Below are positions 1 to 12,354 of a stretch of DNA of 64,000 nucleotides, piece after piece. A program made the translations under genes and the position numbers. Location: NCBI RefSeq assembly GCF_017591425.1, contig NW_024464918.1:9422001-9486000 (forward strand). Reading direction: 5' to 3'. Position 1 is the stretch's first letter. Each line of letters begins with the position of its first letter. The stretch is from Ochotona curzoniae. Its lineage: Eukaryota > Chordata > Mammalia > Lagomorpha > Ochotonidae. The notes below the pieces were generated by a model. It ran no database searches. It was not told where the DNA came from and was given only the letters and a program-made list of their open reading frames with translations.

Positions 1-760
1 TAAACACAGATAGATCTTACACATAAAAATGTTTGAACATCAGTACAGACACAAATGCATAAATCAAAATGCACATTGTTCCTTTAATTCTTTAACCTAA
101 GAATCAGATAAACAGATAAAGGTAATCTTTGTCTAATTTCTTATCTTTACTCCACCACACTCCTATCACACAAGGCAACATGCTTATTACTGATATTGTC
201 AGCTTTAGCTGATAAGGGAACTACAGAAAAACTAAATTTTTTTTTACCATAACATTATCCTGTATTAGTGGTTACTTAGTTTTTTTTTTCTACACTTTAA
301 AAACAAAACAACAAAACAAAACCAAAAAAAGCCTTCATCCAGTATTTTTGGCCTTTTGTGTGAAACATTTTTATTTATGCAGTGGACAGAGATAAAGGTG
401 TGCTTATCAAATTTTCAGGTGACCTCAGACTGGAAGGTTAAGTTAATATGACAGCTGACAGAATCAAGATTCTGAAAACACTCAACAAGCAAGAAGGACA
501 GTGAATAACCAACAGCATAACAATCTATAGAATAAAACTTACTGAACTTGGCAGATTTTAGGATAGTCCAAACTGGCTTATAACTCTAACAAGGCACATG
601 TCAACAGTTGAGATGCAGAACAGTTTTAGGAGGGGTGTGCAGAGAAATCTTCAATATCTTAGTGAGGATTAACTAATCTTTGTGTCCTACCTAGTAAGGT
701 ATATGTGAGTCCATGCTGACCGCTTCCTGTTTCTAAGCTTTCCTTTTGGTTCTCTGTCTA
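1..760. other. Unique AT-rich stretch
   Basis: I see no gene or classifiable repeat. It contains short T runs near 238 and 281 and an A/C-rich tract at about 298-322. No long open frame is present. Confidence 0.5.
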
Positions 761-764
761 TTTA

Positions 765-1735
765 ATCTAATTTTGGGGGGGAGAGGGGTACTCAGGAGTG
801 ACCCTGATGGTCATTGCAAGAGAGGGTGGGGATCCAAAGTCAGAACTAAGTTGAGGACCACAGAAAGCTCCCCTCCCGAGTCCTGAAGGAAGTTTATTGT
901 TCTTTTGTTTCTGAGGTCTGCTCAGGGTTCTCAGCTATTGTTCTGATGACATTAGATCCTGTGAGGAAGGATCTGGGCATCTTTCATCCAATGTGGGAGA
1001 TCCAAAAGGGAGTGGATGACCTCAGAGTTCTCGGCCTACAAGGGCATTCCAATTCCTTGTGGTCTGCTTGGCAGTTGGGATATGGTCCTTGGTGCCCATA
1101 CTGATATTCTTTGGTGAGGAACTGGGAGTCTCCAGGGTTGGGATACAAGCCTCCTCCTGTCCCCCTGCTCCATTCTGGGACCCCCCACCTCCCAGCCCCT
1201 GCTCTGTGTATATGACCCCCTGTTAACATTGCTTCAACACTAAAAACTACAAAACAAAAAAATGAAAATAGACATGAGACAGCTGAATAGTACCCAATAG
1301 CCATTTTAAGGTATATAGCAGCCAGTTCTGTGTAAACTAAAATTGAAATGTCAATGAAGTAGTCACAGGATGTGGTTAAGAACTTGCATTTTCTAACATA
1401 TTGGTCACTCAATACCATGTCAATTAACTCCATAATGTTATATATTATTGTTGATGTTATGTTGTGGCTTTTAATTGGTAGGGACGATATTCTGCCAGCT
1501 CTGCTTTCAGACCAGAGATGGTCTCCCCAAGAAACTGTTGAATATATTTGGACAATAAGATCCTGGATTCTATGAATGATACATGCTTGCAATAAAAGAA
1601 TCATGACTGGATTTGAACTGTAATACTGCAACAAGGTGGAGGAATCCACCATGGGGGGAAGGTATGGGGAGGGACTGGGGGAATCCCAGAGCCTATAAAA
1701 CTATGTCATAAAATGAAATGAAATTTAAAAAAAAG
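765..1735 (+). mobile_element. L1 3' end with A-rich tail
   Basis: From about 1240 the sequence matches the 3' UTR of other L1 copies here, especially the one ending at 44280. Shared blocks include 'aataccatgtcaatta', 'ccataatgtt', 'ggtctccccaag', 'ggaggaatccaccatgggg' and 'gcctataaaact', followed by an A-rich tail at about 1722-1735. The G-rich segment at 765-1240 precedes it without a visible break and may be the upstream part of the same 3' UTR; that part is less certain because no other copy here covers it. The antisense strand is open for 222 codons (984-1652). I take this as chance openness in a repeat, not a gene. Confidence 0.75.
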
Positions 1736-1982
1736 AAGAAAGAAATCTAAATCATATACTTCTATTAAATAAGAACAAGCACATATCACAGGACAGTAGC
1801 CTAAGCCTAAAGGCAGTTTACCATGTTAGATTGGATTATTTTATTTGATTAGGTTCAACAGTTCCAGATTTTAGTGATTATTTAAATTTCCTGGTCTATA
1901 CATTACTGGAAGATGGCAGGCAGAAGTGCGGTTTGAATGCTTGCACTCCAGAATTTTTATTCACTTGTTTTCTTTTCTTATT

Positions 1983-2255
1983 GCCCAAATTTATTTCTTC
2001 ACCTATTTGAGAGCCACAGACACAGTGACAGCCACACAGTCAGAGAGAACTTCCATCTATTAATGCATTCATCAAATGCCAAGGCTGGGGCTGAACGGGG
2101 GAGCTGAGAACTCAGTTCTCAGGGACAAACATCCATGAGCAACCTATCATGTGCTAACTCCAGGGTCATCATTATCAGGAAGCAGGATTTTGGAGCAGAG
2201 CCAAGACCCAAAATCAGGCACTCTAATTATAGGAATCAGTTATCCCAGACCATTT
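1983..2255 (-). mobile_element. CSINE, old and diverged
   Basis: Read on the plus strand, it has the order of an inverted C-repeat: 'atttatttcttc' tail remnant, purine-rich 'cagagagaacttccatc', 'caaggctggggctga' and a decayed head near 2250. Divergence is high, so the ends are approximate. Confidence 0.65.
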
Positions 2256-2780
2256 CTTACCTGCTAAGCAAACTGCTGTTAGCATTTTGACAACTGTTTC
2301 TTAAAAATCACCTGCTTCCTTAGTCCAGTATTGTGAGTCATATGGTTTAGATTGACGCCACCTTCAATTCCCAGTTCATGTCAATCCACATGTCCCATTT
2401 CTCAAAAGTGACTAATTCAGCCACAGACAATTTTCTAAAATAGGCTGATGTGACATGACATGCCTATATGTTGAAATTGTGCAGGACAGAAAACTTTGCA
2501 TTTTCTCTCTTACAACTTACTGTCAGAAAAGGAGACTGTTTCTTTCTTCATGGCATATATGATGTCAAAATACGAAACCTAGATCCTGCCATGTGATAGA
2601 AAACTTCACAGGCAATGCTGCTGGTATACAGAGCTGCCGGAGAAGCCAGCAACACTGTTGTGAAAACAGGGAGAAGACACAGATTGCTTCACTTGAGTTG
2701 CTAGATCTAGGTCTTCTGAAAGCACTCCTATTTTTGCACTTTTTAATATAAGAATCAATTAGTTATCTTGATTCTTAAAC
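2256..2780. other. Unique stretch
   Basis: I recognise no gene or repeat. It ends at the first copy of the duplication flanking the next L1 fragment. Confidence 0.45.
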
Positions 2781-2796
2781 CAGAGCTAAGTTTTCT

Positions 2797-3165
2797 TTTT
2801 TTATTATTATTATTTTTATTTCATTTTATGACACATTTCCATAGGCTCTGGGATTCCCCCAACCTCTCCCCAAGCCCTCCCCTCCATATTATTACAGTAG
2901 TACAGCTCATAAACATTCAAAATGTCATCATTCCAGGTATGGACCATGCAGAGTCCAGCATTCGTTATCCAGATAGATTCAACAGTTTCACTGGGAGACC
3001 ATCTTTGATCTGAAAGTAGAGCTGGCTGAATATCATTCCCTCAAATGAAAACCCATAACAGAAATTCAACAACAGGAAGAAACACAGAAATTTACAACAT
3101 CATGAAGTTAGTTGACATGCAGAGCATGTGCCAGTGGCACAATCAGTGAGCACATGGTATTTACA
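2797..3165 (-). mobile_element. L1 3' end, antisense, with target-site duplication
   Basis: The plus strand starts with a T-rich tract (reverse of the A tail), then 'ataggctctgggattccccc', the reverse of the L1 3' terminus. Inside are reverse matches to 'gtctcccagtgaaac' and 'tgctggactctgc', as in the L1 copies at 18.8 and 57.0 kb. The 16-base flanks at 2781-2796 and 3166-3181 are identical except for one base. That is the target-site duplication of a 5'-truncated L1 insertion. Confidence 0.88.
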
Positions 3166-3181
3166 CAGAACTAAGTTTTCT

Positions 3182-3660
3182 ATCACAGGCAACCCATGAG
3201 TCATAATCTGCAGAGAGACTATGTGTTAATGATTTATTTAATTACCAGGACAAGCACATGGTTGGTTCCAACACATTTTCACTACATTATTATACCAAAA
3301 GGTAGGATTAATTTATGGAAAACCTTCTGAGAGCTGAAGATAAATGTATATAAATATACAAACACACAGTAAGGAAATAGCCTCACTTTATTGTGTACTC
3401 AGACTATAGTTCAATTGTGTGTATAATTCAGGGCACTGTAAACAACACTAAAGAAGGAAAGAAATAAAAGTCTGAATTATCTTCTGTCCTGTATAAGCTG
3501 TGTGAAAGATAGTCAACTACTTACCTTACTAAATTTAAATTTGATTTTTGAGATGGAGTTACTGAAACAAGTTCTCACGTTCATTTTACTATCATAGGAA
3601 CTACACAATGAATCATACAATTATGAAAAATGTATAGCTTAAATTCTCCTGGCAACCTCT

Positions 3661-3707
<47 letters not shown>

Positions 3708-4338
3708 TGAACTCCTGTGAAAAATTAAGATTAATGATAAATTATATATAAATTTCTAAAATGACCATTTGGCAAGATTTAGTGGCCTATATACAAACAT
3801 GTGAAGTAGTGAATGAAAAATAAACAAATATTTTGCCTAGAAGTGCTTATTAAAAACATGAAGGAGTTTTATAATACAATGTCATAGGGAAAAATGAAAT
3901 TTGCAGATAAAATCAGGATGAACAACGAAGGAAACCCAATTGGAAATGATCAAAAGTCAACCTTATGTATTTCCTCTACAAATGCTAAACCCTAAACATA
4001 AATACATAATGTACCAGAATAATTTTTGCAATTTAATCACCAGCAACTTAAGAAACTATCTAATAATCAATGCAAATATGACAATCATGATGCAAAAAGA
4101 TCATCGATTCTTTGGATATTTAAGGTAATTAAAGTTTTGATTTTTTTCCCTTATAATTTATTTATCTATTACTGACGGCTAAGAACCTCCAAGAAACTGT
4201 TGAAGTAACAGCTCAGCTTAGGTACTCTTGACTTGTCTTAATGTGTAATGAGGCTCTCTATGCAGAAGTAGCAAAGAAAAACTACATACAAGAAGTTTTG
4301 AAAGTGATAAAAGGGGATCCTATGAAAACAATCCATGG
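3182..4338. other. Unique stretch with a microsatellite
   Basis: Apart from the CA tract (separate entry) I see no repeat or gene. A 62-codon frame at 3940-4128 has no recognisable features. Confidence 0.5.
3662..3705. repeat. (CA)22 microsatellite
   Basis: This is an uninterrupted 44-base CA/TG dinucleotide tract. Perfect tracts of this length are usually length-polymorphic in mammals. Confidence 0.98.
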
Positions 4339-4672
4339 GTTGGTACTGTAGTGCAGTGAGTTACGGCCTGAGATGCTGGCATCCTCCAATGGAATGACAG
4401 TTGGAGTCTTGGTTATGCCATTTCTAATCTAATTTAATGTACCTAGAAGGTGGTTGAAGACAAACTAAGTATATTAGCCCTTGTTGACCATCTGGAAAGC
4501 ACAGATAGATTTCCAAAATCCTAGCATTGGCTTGGACCATGTATGCCTGTTGAAACCATTTGGGGCGTGAACTAGTGGAGGAAAGATTCCTCTCTCCATC
4601 TCTGTTCCTTCTCTTTCCTCACTCTCTCTCTCTCATGTTCTGCCCTTCTAATAAATAAGTAAGTAAGCAATA
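4339..4672 (+). mobile_element. CSINE, diverged
   Basis: The head is 'ggtactgtagtgcagtgagt', followed by 'gagatgctggcatcc', a degenerate body, a pyrimidine-rich block at about 4590-4650, and a tail 'aataaataagtaagtaag'. It is complete but strongly mutated. No duplication could be fixed by eye. Confidence 0.8.
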
Positions 4673-4997
4673 AATGCGTCTTTGAAAGCAATTCTGAAAG
4701 ACTGAGAGCAGAAAATGACATAAATCAGAAGGAATCATTTTTAAACACTGTAGTAATTACATTAAAGAGAAATAATTTATGAATGCAATGAAAATATACA
4801 ATATCGTCAAGCTAGATAAAATAGCAAGATGTTGCCTATTACACACCTTAAACCTGAAAATACAGGTAAATTGAAAGTAAAAGAAAGGAAAATGATATGT
4901 CATAGTAAAATTAACACAAAGAAACCTATGGGAGTCTCAGAGAAAGTTGACTCAGATCAAGATCTTATCACAGATAAAGAATTTACTTTATGCAGTT

Positions 4998-5318
4998 GGC
5001 ACCATGGCTGTGTAATGTAAGGCTTTGTCTGAGGTGCTGTATGTCATATGGACACTGGTTCTTGTCCTGGCTGTTTCACTTCTGATTCAGCTCTCTGTTT
5101 ATGGTCTGAGGAAGCAGTGGGGGAGGGATCAAATTCTTTGGCCCCTGCTGTGGAGGGGGAGACCTGGAAGATGCTTCTGGCTCCTGGTTTCAGATTGGTT
5201 CAACTTTTCTAACAGTTGCAGCCACTTGAGAGAACCAGTGGAACGAAGATCTCTCTTGCTCTCCCTTTCTCTTTATAAATCTGCCTTTAAAATAAAGCTG
5301 AAGAGATCTTTAAAAATT
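4998..5318 (+). mobile_element. CSINE
   Basis: The head 'ggcaccatggctgtgtaatg' is followed by the body blocks 'agacctggaagatgcttctg', 'gctcctggtttcagattgg' and 'gaacgaagatctct', then 'ataaatctgcctttaaaata'. A 132-codon frame starting at 5025 is created by the SINE body and is not a gene. Confidence 0.88.
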
Positions 5319-5454
5319 AATTTGTCCGAACAAAAACTGATAACTGAAAGGATTCATCCAGTGGAGACAAGAATCCCAAGTGACTGTACCTTTAATAACA
5401 AAACTTCAAAATATATGAAGTAGAAACCAATATTCTACGCTTGGTAAAATTCTG

Positions 5455-5735
5455 AATTGGCAAAGGCACTGTGACACTGAGAATTCAGCTGCCACTAGCA
5501 ATGCCTGCATCCTGTATTGGAGTGATGTGGTTTCTTGTTCTGGGAGGTAGCTGATGATGTTTCAAGTACTAAAGGTCCACCCACTTACAAGATAACACCC
5601 AGGTACCTTTGGTGACTCTGGGATTCCATCTGACCAAGTCCTTGATGTTGCAGGCATTCTCAGGCTATGCCACCACATCTTTCAAATGAGGAACAGAAGT
5701 GATAGAGAAGATAAATAGACATGTATCTATTAAGG
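5455..5735 (+). mobile_element. CSINE, very old
   Basis: A weak but ordered match: 'gccactagcaatgcctgcat', 'gctgatgatgtttcaagtac', then a body equivalent to 'accacccacgtgggagaccc'. Only the order of blocks supports the call. Confidence 0.5.
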
Positions 5736-8700
5736 CATTTTAAAGTGTAGTTCATAAACTTCCCACAAAGGCAATGCTAGGACCAGGTGTCTTCATAGGT
5801 GATTTCTATAGAATTTTTAAGGGAGAATAACATCATGAGTTTAAATCCCCTTTAGAATACCTCCAAGATGAATCTGTTCCCAAGTTGTCTTATTGTGTTA
5901 GCCTTACCTTACAAAATCTGACAGATGATAGGGAAAGTAACCAACAGCTCAATGTTCCTCATGAATATTGATGCTCATTTTTCTATAGAATTTCAGTGAC
6001 TAATAATAGCATACAAATAATTACTACATGGAGTTCACCCTATATATTCAAAAATAATATAATTCATCATATTTAAAACCTTTGAATTTGTATCTACACA
6101 ATTGAAAATGATTGGATATCAAATGATACTCTATTTTATGCTTCAAAGCAAGTATAACTGCTTATTATTATCTCACAGGAATAATATAGGGAAAATAAAC
6201 CTTCTAAATGATGTCAGCTATAAATGTATGTCATTCTGAAGGGTCTCTGGGATTCATTTATAACTTTCACCAATTTTTCAAACAAATCTACATTGTTTTT
6301 CAAATACCTAGTCATTTCTGACTTATGTACATGTGAATAAACAAATATAATTCCTCCCAAATTTGTTCCTATGCCAGAAACTAAAATCATCTGTTTACAG
6401 GTGCCAGACTGAAGTTGCTTAATCAACTACATATTTCTCTTTATCGTCCAGTCAAAAAGAAAAATCATAGTTTATACTTAAGTGGCATTTGCCAGTCATT
6501 ATCAAAAAATCTATATTTACAAAGATTTAAAAACTACTGATGTTAATTTTAACAATAATATCTACAAAATTCATACTAGATTTTCTTTCAACACAGAATC
6601 AACTGGAATTATTTCAGTAATGTTTTACATCGTTTATTCCACTAAGTCTTCAAAATATAGTGTGTCTTCCAACTTAAAACATACCATCCATTTGTCACAA
6701 TTCATATATTTAAGCGCTCCACAAGACTTGAATTGTTTCCATACTGTTAGGTTGTTTTTTTTTTTTTTGTCTTAGAAATTATGCCTTATATCAATCTTCT
6801 AAAATTATGAGGCCATTTTTGGTCTGTATTTTGTTTTTCCTTTAGGATGAAGAGATTGGTTTCGAATTATATGTTAAAATTTATCTATACCTTAACATTA
6901 GGCAAAATTCTTTAAGCATATCTGGCCAAGCATTTTACTTTTAGAGAAAGGATAGGGAATGAGCAGACCTATAGGGAATTCAGTTTCTATTCCTAATCTA
7001 ACAGGATAACCACTTACACATTCTGTCTATCAATACCATGTTGATAAGCACATACTCCTGCCACTTTTTTCAAAAAAAGTGAAAAATTTGAAATCTTACG
7101 TAAAACTACCAGATTTATAAACATTAACTTTTGTTGTAAACAACATCTCCACTACACATAACAGTGACTGTCTACTTGTCACTTGCCTGACATTGAGGTC
7201 ATGGTTTCCTGAATAATGTAGGAAGGCATTTCAAATACAAAGTAGGTAACACAGGAAATGCCAAAGCATGCCTATATTTATACCTCAAGTTTATGAATGC
7301 TTTCAAAATAACGCTTCATTCCCTGTGTGGGAATAAGTTAAAATTCTTAAAACTGCAAGAGAAATTCCTAAACATACTTTCTTGCGCTTCAAATTGCAAG
7401 AAATGTCCTTTTTTATTGTAGACCACATTTTGCCACATAAATTGGTACTTCTTTTAATTATACATTTCAAAGTCTAACAGAATTCATGGCATTTTTAAAC
7501 TTCCTTTTCAGGCTACGTTTTCTTATTTTTATCTGTTCTAAAAAGTAGAACTAGCGTGAATACATCTGGTACATTGGATGTGTAAGCAACTTGGAGTCTA
7601 TCATTTACTGACCCAGTCTAGACACACAGTCCTTCATGAATATGTATCAAGCAATAAGCAATATATGTGAGCAGGGCAAAGGTGAGATTATGTTTTTGAC
7701 ACCACTATCATTCCTCCTCATCTCTGGGGAAAGCAGGAGTTAAGCCAGCATAGAGTTGAATAAAAATCCACAGCGTTCACTCCACAGAGTTTTACCTACA
7801 GCAGTATAAAATATTTCCTTACTATACTTAATTTCTCCTTATTTTTCTTAAAATCTACATAGAACATTTCAAATTATAGTTTTGTGTAGTCATTAATAAC
7901 AGGGCAGCATGCAGCTCAAAAATGAGCACACAGGTGATGTTGATGCCTCTTAGTATCAACCTGGCTTATTCTGGTCAGAAACTTGGATTTTAATGGAAAA
8001 TGTTAATGCTTTAATATTCTGTTAGAGTTATCTCCTTCAATAGAAAAACTGATTAGATTACGATCCAATTGTATTTTATAATTTCCTTGCATGAACAAGA
8101 GCTAAGAGCTCATCCTTCCTTTCCCCTCACCAGAATGAGTAAATCAAGAAAAAATTTAAATTAGGATTGGTTCAGATACCAATAAAAACAGCAATAATGA
8201 AATAAATGACAATCCAAAAAGCTAGGAAGCAATGTGTAGCATGTTTAAGCCATGTTTTGACTATATAATAAGTGGGATGAGAGGGAGTGATGCCTGAGAG
8301 CATTATCTCTGAACCAGTCACCTTCAAGACAGTTCCACCTATTTTGCAGCTCTGTCATAATTAGCCTGCAATTTTTCCTTCATATCTAATAGCGTATGCT
8401 TCTCTGGTAGGCTTTATTTCTTCAATAAGAAGAAAGGGGAGGAGTAAATGTATGCTACAGTATTTGTTACACATAAAGAAAACAATAGCAAGCTCTTCCA
8501 GGACAACATGCGTTCCTCAACAGCTTTCTTCTTTTAACCTTTGTTCTGTTAACCAAATTCCATGAACCTCAGGTAGCAAAGAAGTGTGGAAACAGGAAAG
8601 CAAAAGAGTTTGAGAAAACTTGTTCAGTGAACCAAATTTTCATATGATCCTCAACTTAACTTAGCAAATTTGTTGCAAAGTTGTTAGCACTGTTCCGTAG

Positions 8701-8985
8701 TTTCAGATCAAGACTATATGCATGTTGTACTCCATGCTTCTGTGTGGCATAATATTTCAGTACACAATGGTGAACATATTTTTAACTGGAACCATAACAA
8801 CATATTGCCTACTGACATTGAAACCATCTTGCTTTATACACATACAGTTTAGGAAATGTGTGTAGTGAAATCATTTGATCTCACATTTTTAAAAAATATA
8901 TCATCATGATTAAACATGACTATTTTTAATTATATATTAGGTTCTGTGATTCCTGCTCAACTTGACATTCAATTTGCATAAAACT
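5736..8985. other. Long unique stretch
   Basis: This is one of the longest parts of the window with no recognisable repeat. It contains a short perfect inverted repeat at 7062-7081 ('cactttttt' / 'aaaaaagtg') and a T run near 6755. Minus frame 6214-6426 and plus frame 6482-6775 have no domain or codon pattern I recognise. Confidence 0.5.
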
Positions 8986-9345
8986 AGGGTATGTGATTGT
9001 TAATTCTGTCAACTCAGCTAGGTTACTGAACCAATTAGTAATCACTTCTCTAGTTGATGTAAAGCTGCTTATAGACTCAAAACTTCACCATCATTCTTGC
9101 TTGTGTATAATACCTGCAACCTGCCCTGTAACTGTTAGACTGTCCAGGCCCTTACAATCACATGAACCAACCTCTTAAACAAATGTGGCTAAAAGATCTT
9201 TCTCTTTTAACAAGAAGTATAGTGGCAGGACATCTTAGCCTAGAGCAAAAATTCAGCATTATTCTCTAGAAAGCAACCTCAAAAATGCATACATATAGAT
9301 TTCATCAGTTCTGTTTCTCTGGAGAGCCCTCGCTGACAAAAAATA
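8986..9345 (+). mobile_element. Ancient mammalian interspersed repeat, family unassigned
   Basis: The opening 'ttctgtcaactcagctaggt', the middle 'ccttacaatcacatgaacca' and the end 'gttctgtttctctggagagc' match, in order, a common old mammalian repeat whose end reads 'tctggagaaccctgac'. I recognise the pattern but am not sure of its formal name. Confidence 0.5.
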
Positions 9346-10698
9346 TAGATTCAGTCACATGAAATAATTCAATTTCCTCAATGTGGAATATGAAATAACT
9401 TTGACCTAGGCAAATAATTTTATTTTGCAATGACTCAACAATTTACATCTGCATTTGTACTGCAGAAGGCACACAATACTTAAGATTCTGTTACTACTAA
9501 GACTGATAAAAGAGACTCTCCAATTCAATTCTCAGAAGCAAATGCATTTACATAATTTAAGATATTAAATTAGTTATTATGCTTAATGGAATTAGGTGGC
9601 ACATAGTATGTGCTATTTAAAAGTTCTTCATCTTCTCATTATTATTACAATTATCATCATAGTCACTGGAAATCACAAAGCATATTGACACTGAGATGAT
9701 TAAAAGGGGACACCTTTATTGCCGCAAAGCATGGCATATGTTCTAACGCAATAAACCGTCAACTCCACTAACGGAACTAATAGGCTAAGTTTCCCATGTT
9801 GCCTGAATTACATCCCCCAGAAAATTAAATTTTCTCAATAGCAAACTTAATTTTATCTCAAGTAACTTGAAAATCTTAATTAGTGACACAAAAGCCACAT
9901 TAAAATTAGTCTGATCAGAAATAAATACACCATTATACCAGAACAAACTAATTGAAATGCTACTCTAGTTGATGTTCTATGTGCAACATTTTGATAAAAA
10001 TAAGATAGGAACATTTTTAAGATAGGCATTTTTAAAAGTAAGCAATCAACATCAATCACATAAATTAAATTGATCAACTTTCATATCTAATCAATCACAA
10101 CCAGAAATCTTACACAATCGACTGGTGACCTCAGTGACTTTGTTTATTCATGCACACCGATATCAGTGCAATGCCTGATTTTCCAATTAAAACAAATTTG
10201 CAATTAGATCTAATTAATGTGTTCCATTAAAAAGGTTAAATGCAGCCATATTCAATAAATTTAAGCCCCCCACTTTTCTCTTGATGAAAAGGTTCTCTAA
10301 AATTGTTTGGATACATAATCCTTTTGGTATCAGAGCTCAACAAAAGAAGTAAGAAAAGGTCAACAGTCTGGCTCAGAAATAACATAAGCCAGATTTGGTT
10401 GAGAAGAACAAGCATTCCGAATTTCTCAATTAGCTCTCAGATCATCACATAATCTCCTTATGATATCCCCATTAACATTTGCTAACAAAAGTCTTACTAA
10501 CTTAAAGGAATATTTGCCCTTTTTACAAAAGAGGAGATACCCTTTCTTGGAGACATGTAATTTGTATGTGAAAGAAATAGTTTGTTGGGAATTTGAACTA
10601 GCACTAACAGACTCTTCCTTTGGTTTTTGGTGAACGTAATATGCCTGAAATATCTTTTCCAAAGCCTCCTGATGGAAGACAGAAATGTGTGTATGTAA
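9346..10698. other. Unique stretch rich in homeodomain-type cores
   Basis: No repeat is recognised. From about 10137 to 10300 the sequence holds several TAATTA/CAATTA-type cores ('ccaattaaaac', 'gcaattagatctaattaatg') and a CpG. This suits a regulatory element, but sequence alone does not show conservation. Confidence 0.35.
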
Positions 10699-10748
10699 AC
10701 ACACACACACACACACACACATACATATATATACATATGTATATATGT
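10699..10748. repeat. (AC)n microsatellite followed by TA-rich tract
   Basis: About 16 AC units (10699-10731) pass into an alternating 'catatatatacatatgta' tract. Minus-strand frames of 116 and 79 codons read through it as Val-Cys repeats and are artefacts. Confidence 0.95.
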
Positions 10749-11149
10749 GATATTGGTTTTTATATATTTGATTCATAGAATTCTGAATTTAGAACTGCCT
10801 CTGTAAGATTACTATCACCATAATATATTGGAATGAGTAACATTAAGTCCCTTTAGAAAACCCACTACTCAATGGACACTGCTGGCCTCTAAGAAATGCA
10901 GCCAGGTAGAATTCAATTTTCAGAGGCCTCTGGGGACCGCAGAAGAGCAACACAGAATTACCTTTCTTTTCCAAAACAAATACATGAGTGCAGCATTTAA
11001 AAAAACAAAACAAAACAAAACAAAACACAAAACTTCGGTCTTTAGAGTTAGAGTTTTCTAAATGTGCATTTACCTTTTAAAGTTCAAAAAATATCTGTTC
11101 CCTCCAACCTAATAAAAAGAAAGCAGAACACAGTTTTTTATAAGTTGTT
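10749..11149. other. Unique stretch with an (AAAAC)n tract
   Basis: An A4C repeat occupies about 10999-11031. Otherwise nothing is recognised. Confidence 0.5.
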
Positions 11150-11455
11150 TTATTTTATTCAGAAAACTAATTTAAATGTTTAATTTACTTGAGAGGAAAG
11201 CGAGAGATAACTGCAACTGCTGTGACGAGGCTTAGGTCAAAGCTGGAAAGCAGGAATGTCTGAAGATGATTCCAGTTCTACAGTGTGGGTGTCAGGAACC
11301 CAATTTCTTGAGCCACCATCACAGTCATCTAGCATAGACAACTGCAGGAAGGTAGAGTCAGAAGACAGACCTGTGCAGCAAACTCACGCATGACTCATTG
11401 TGGGAACACCTATCTTAGCCACGAGAACAAGTGCCCATTATGTGGAACACAGTTC
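11150..11455 (-). mobile_element. CSINE, old
   Basis: The inverted body reads 'cttgagaggaaagcgagaga', 'ctggaaagcaggaatg' and 'gtgtcaggaacccaatttct', and ends 'gagaacaagtgcccat'. A second inverted copy follows immediately. Confidence 0.65.
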
Positions 11456-11457
11456 TT

Positions 11458-11735
11458 TAAATTAAGAAATGTTAATGAAAGACAGTGACAGACAGCTGCC
11501 CTTCACTGGCTTATGCTTCAAAAAACTCACATCACCTGGCTGAACCCAGCTGAAGAGCTGGGTGTCCAGGTCTCCCAGCAGGTGGGCAGAGATGGTAGAA
11601 CTTAAGCCATCATCTGCTACAGACCATCTGCACATTACCAACAGGTAGGAGGGAGAAGCAGAGTCAGGAATCAAACCCAAGCATTCTAACATAGGCTGTG
11701 CACTTCCCAGCTGGTGGCTCAGTCACTAGGCAAGA
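11458..11735 (-). mobile_element. CSINE, old, next to another copy
   Basis: The inverted body has 'gacagacagctgcccttcac', 'caggtctcccagcaggtggg', 'agtcaggaatcaaacccaag' and a head-side end near 'ggtggctcagtcactagg'. It lies head-to-tail with the copy just before it. Confidence 0.65.
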
Positions 11736-11950
11736 TTCTCACATATGCAAGCAAGTTGTTTAAGCACAAAGTTGATAATGTTCTCTCGTATTGCTTTTTC
11801 ATCAGCTTTACTTGCCTTATAACTACATAGTATTTATAAACTTATTTGTAATTTACCATGCACAAAACTAATTCAATAACTTGATTTCAGTCAAGCAGTG
11901 TACACTGTAAAAAGGTTTACTTTCAAAATAATATATACTGTTTCAGATTA

Positions 11951-12354
11951 TGTTGGGCAGAGATGGATGCTGGCCCGATGAAGAATTAGAGAGAGGCCAC
12001 GAAGGATCATGTCTGGCCTTACCTACTCAGGGTTGTCTGGAGTCGGCTATGCTCTGCAGGAACCACCCTCAGATATTGTCTCAGCCCACCACAATGAGTA
12101 CCCTGTCCTGTACTCCAGGCCACTCCTGATGTGTGCCTTCTTCCATCCACTGTGTCTAAGATGTATAAAATCCCATTTCTCTATACACTCGGCAGCCATT
12201 TGCCTCACCCAGTCACCCAGCCAAGTGCAAGTGGTTCCAGGCAGTTGGCCCCCAGAATGCAGTCCATCAGACTCCCTCCCCCAGACTAATACAATCTTTT
12301 GCCTGAACTAGAAGCTTCTCTTTCTGTCACTCTCAAGTGTCTCTGAACCTAGCA
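11951..12354 (+). mobile_element. Probable solo retroviral-type LTR
   Basis: This GC-richer block of about 404 bases opens with TG (11951) and closes with CA ('ctagca', 12354). It has a TATA box 'tataaaa' at 12164-12170, a degenerate poly(A) signal in 'actaatacaatctttt' about 120 bases later, and a U5-like end 'ctttctgtcactctcaagtg'. The order U3-TATA-R-U5 fits a class I endogenous retrovirus LTR. No gag, pol or env sequence flanks it, so it is probably solo. The bases just outside ('atta' and 'tttt') do not form a clear duplication, so the ends may be a few bases off. The 100-codon frame at 12009-12311 lies inside and is not a gene. Confidence 0.6.

Noticed and set aside
984..1652. A 222-codon minus-strand open frame, the longest in the window
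   Set aside because: It runs antisense through an L1 3' UTR and its G-rich upstream part. The translation shows no domain, and the openness follows from the repeat.
5025..5423. A 132-codon plus frame with a hydrophobic start like a signal peptide
   Set aside because: It is a CSINE body read through into unique sequence; the hydrophobic stretch comes from SINE text.
10426..10776. A 116-codon minus frame with a Cys-Val rich segment
   Set aside because: The Cys-Val run is the translation of the AC microsatellite.
12009..12311. A 100-codon plus frame
   Set aside because: It lies inside the probable solo LTR and crosses the TATA and R regions.
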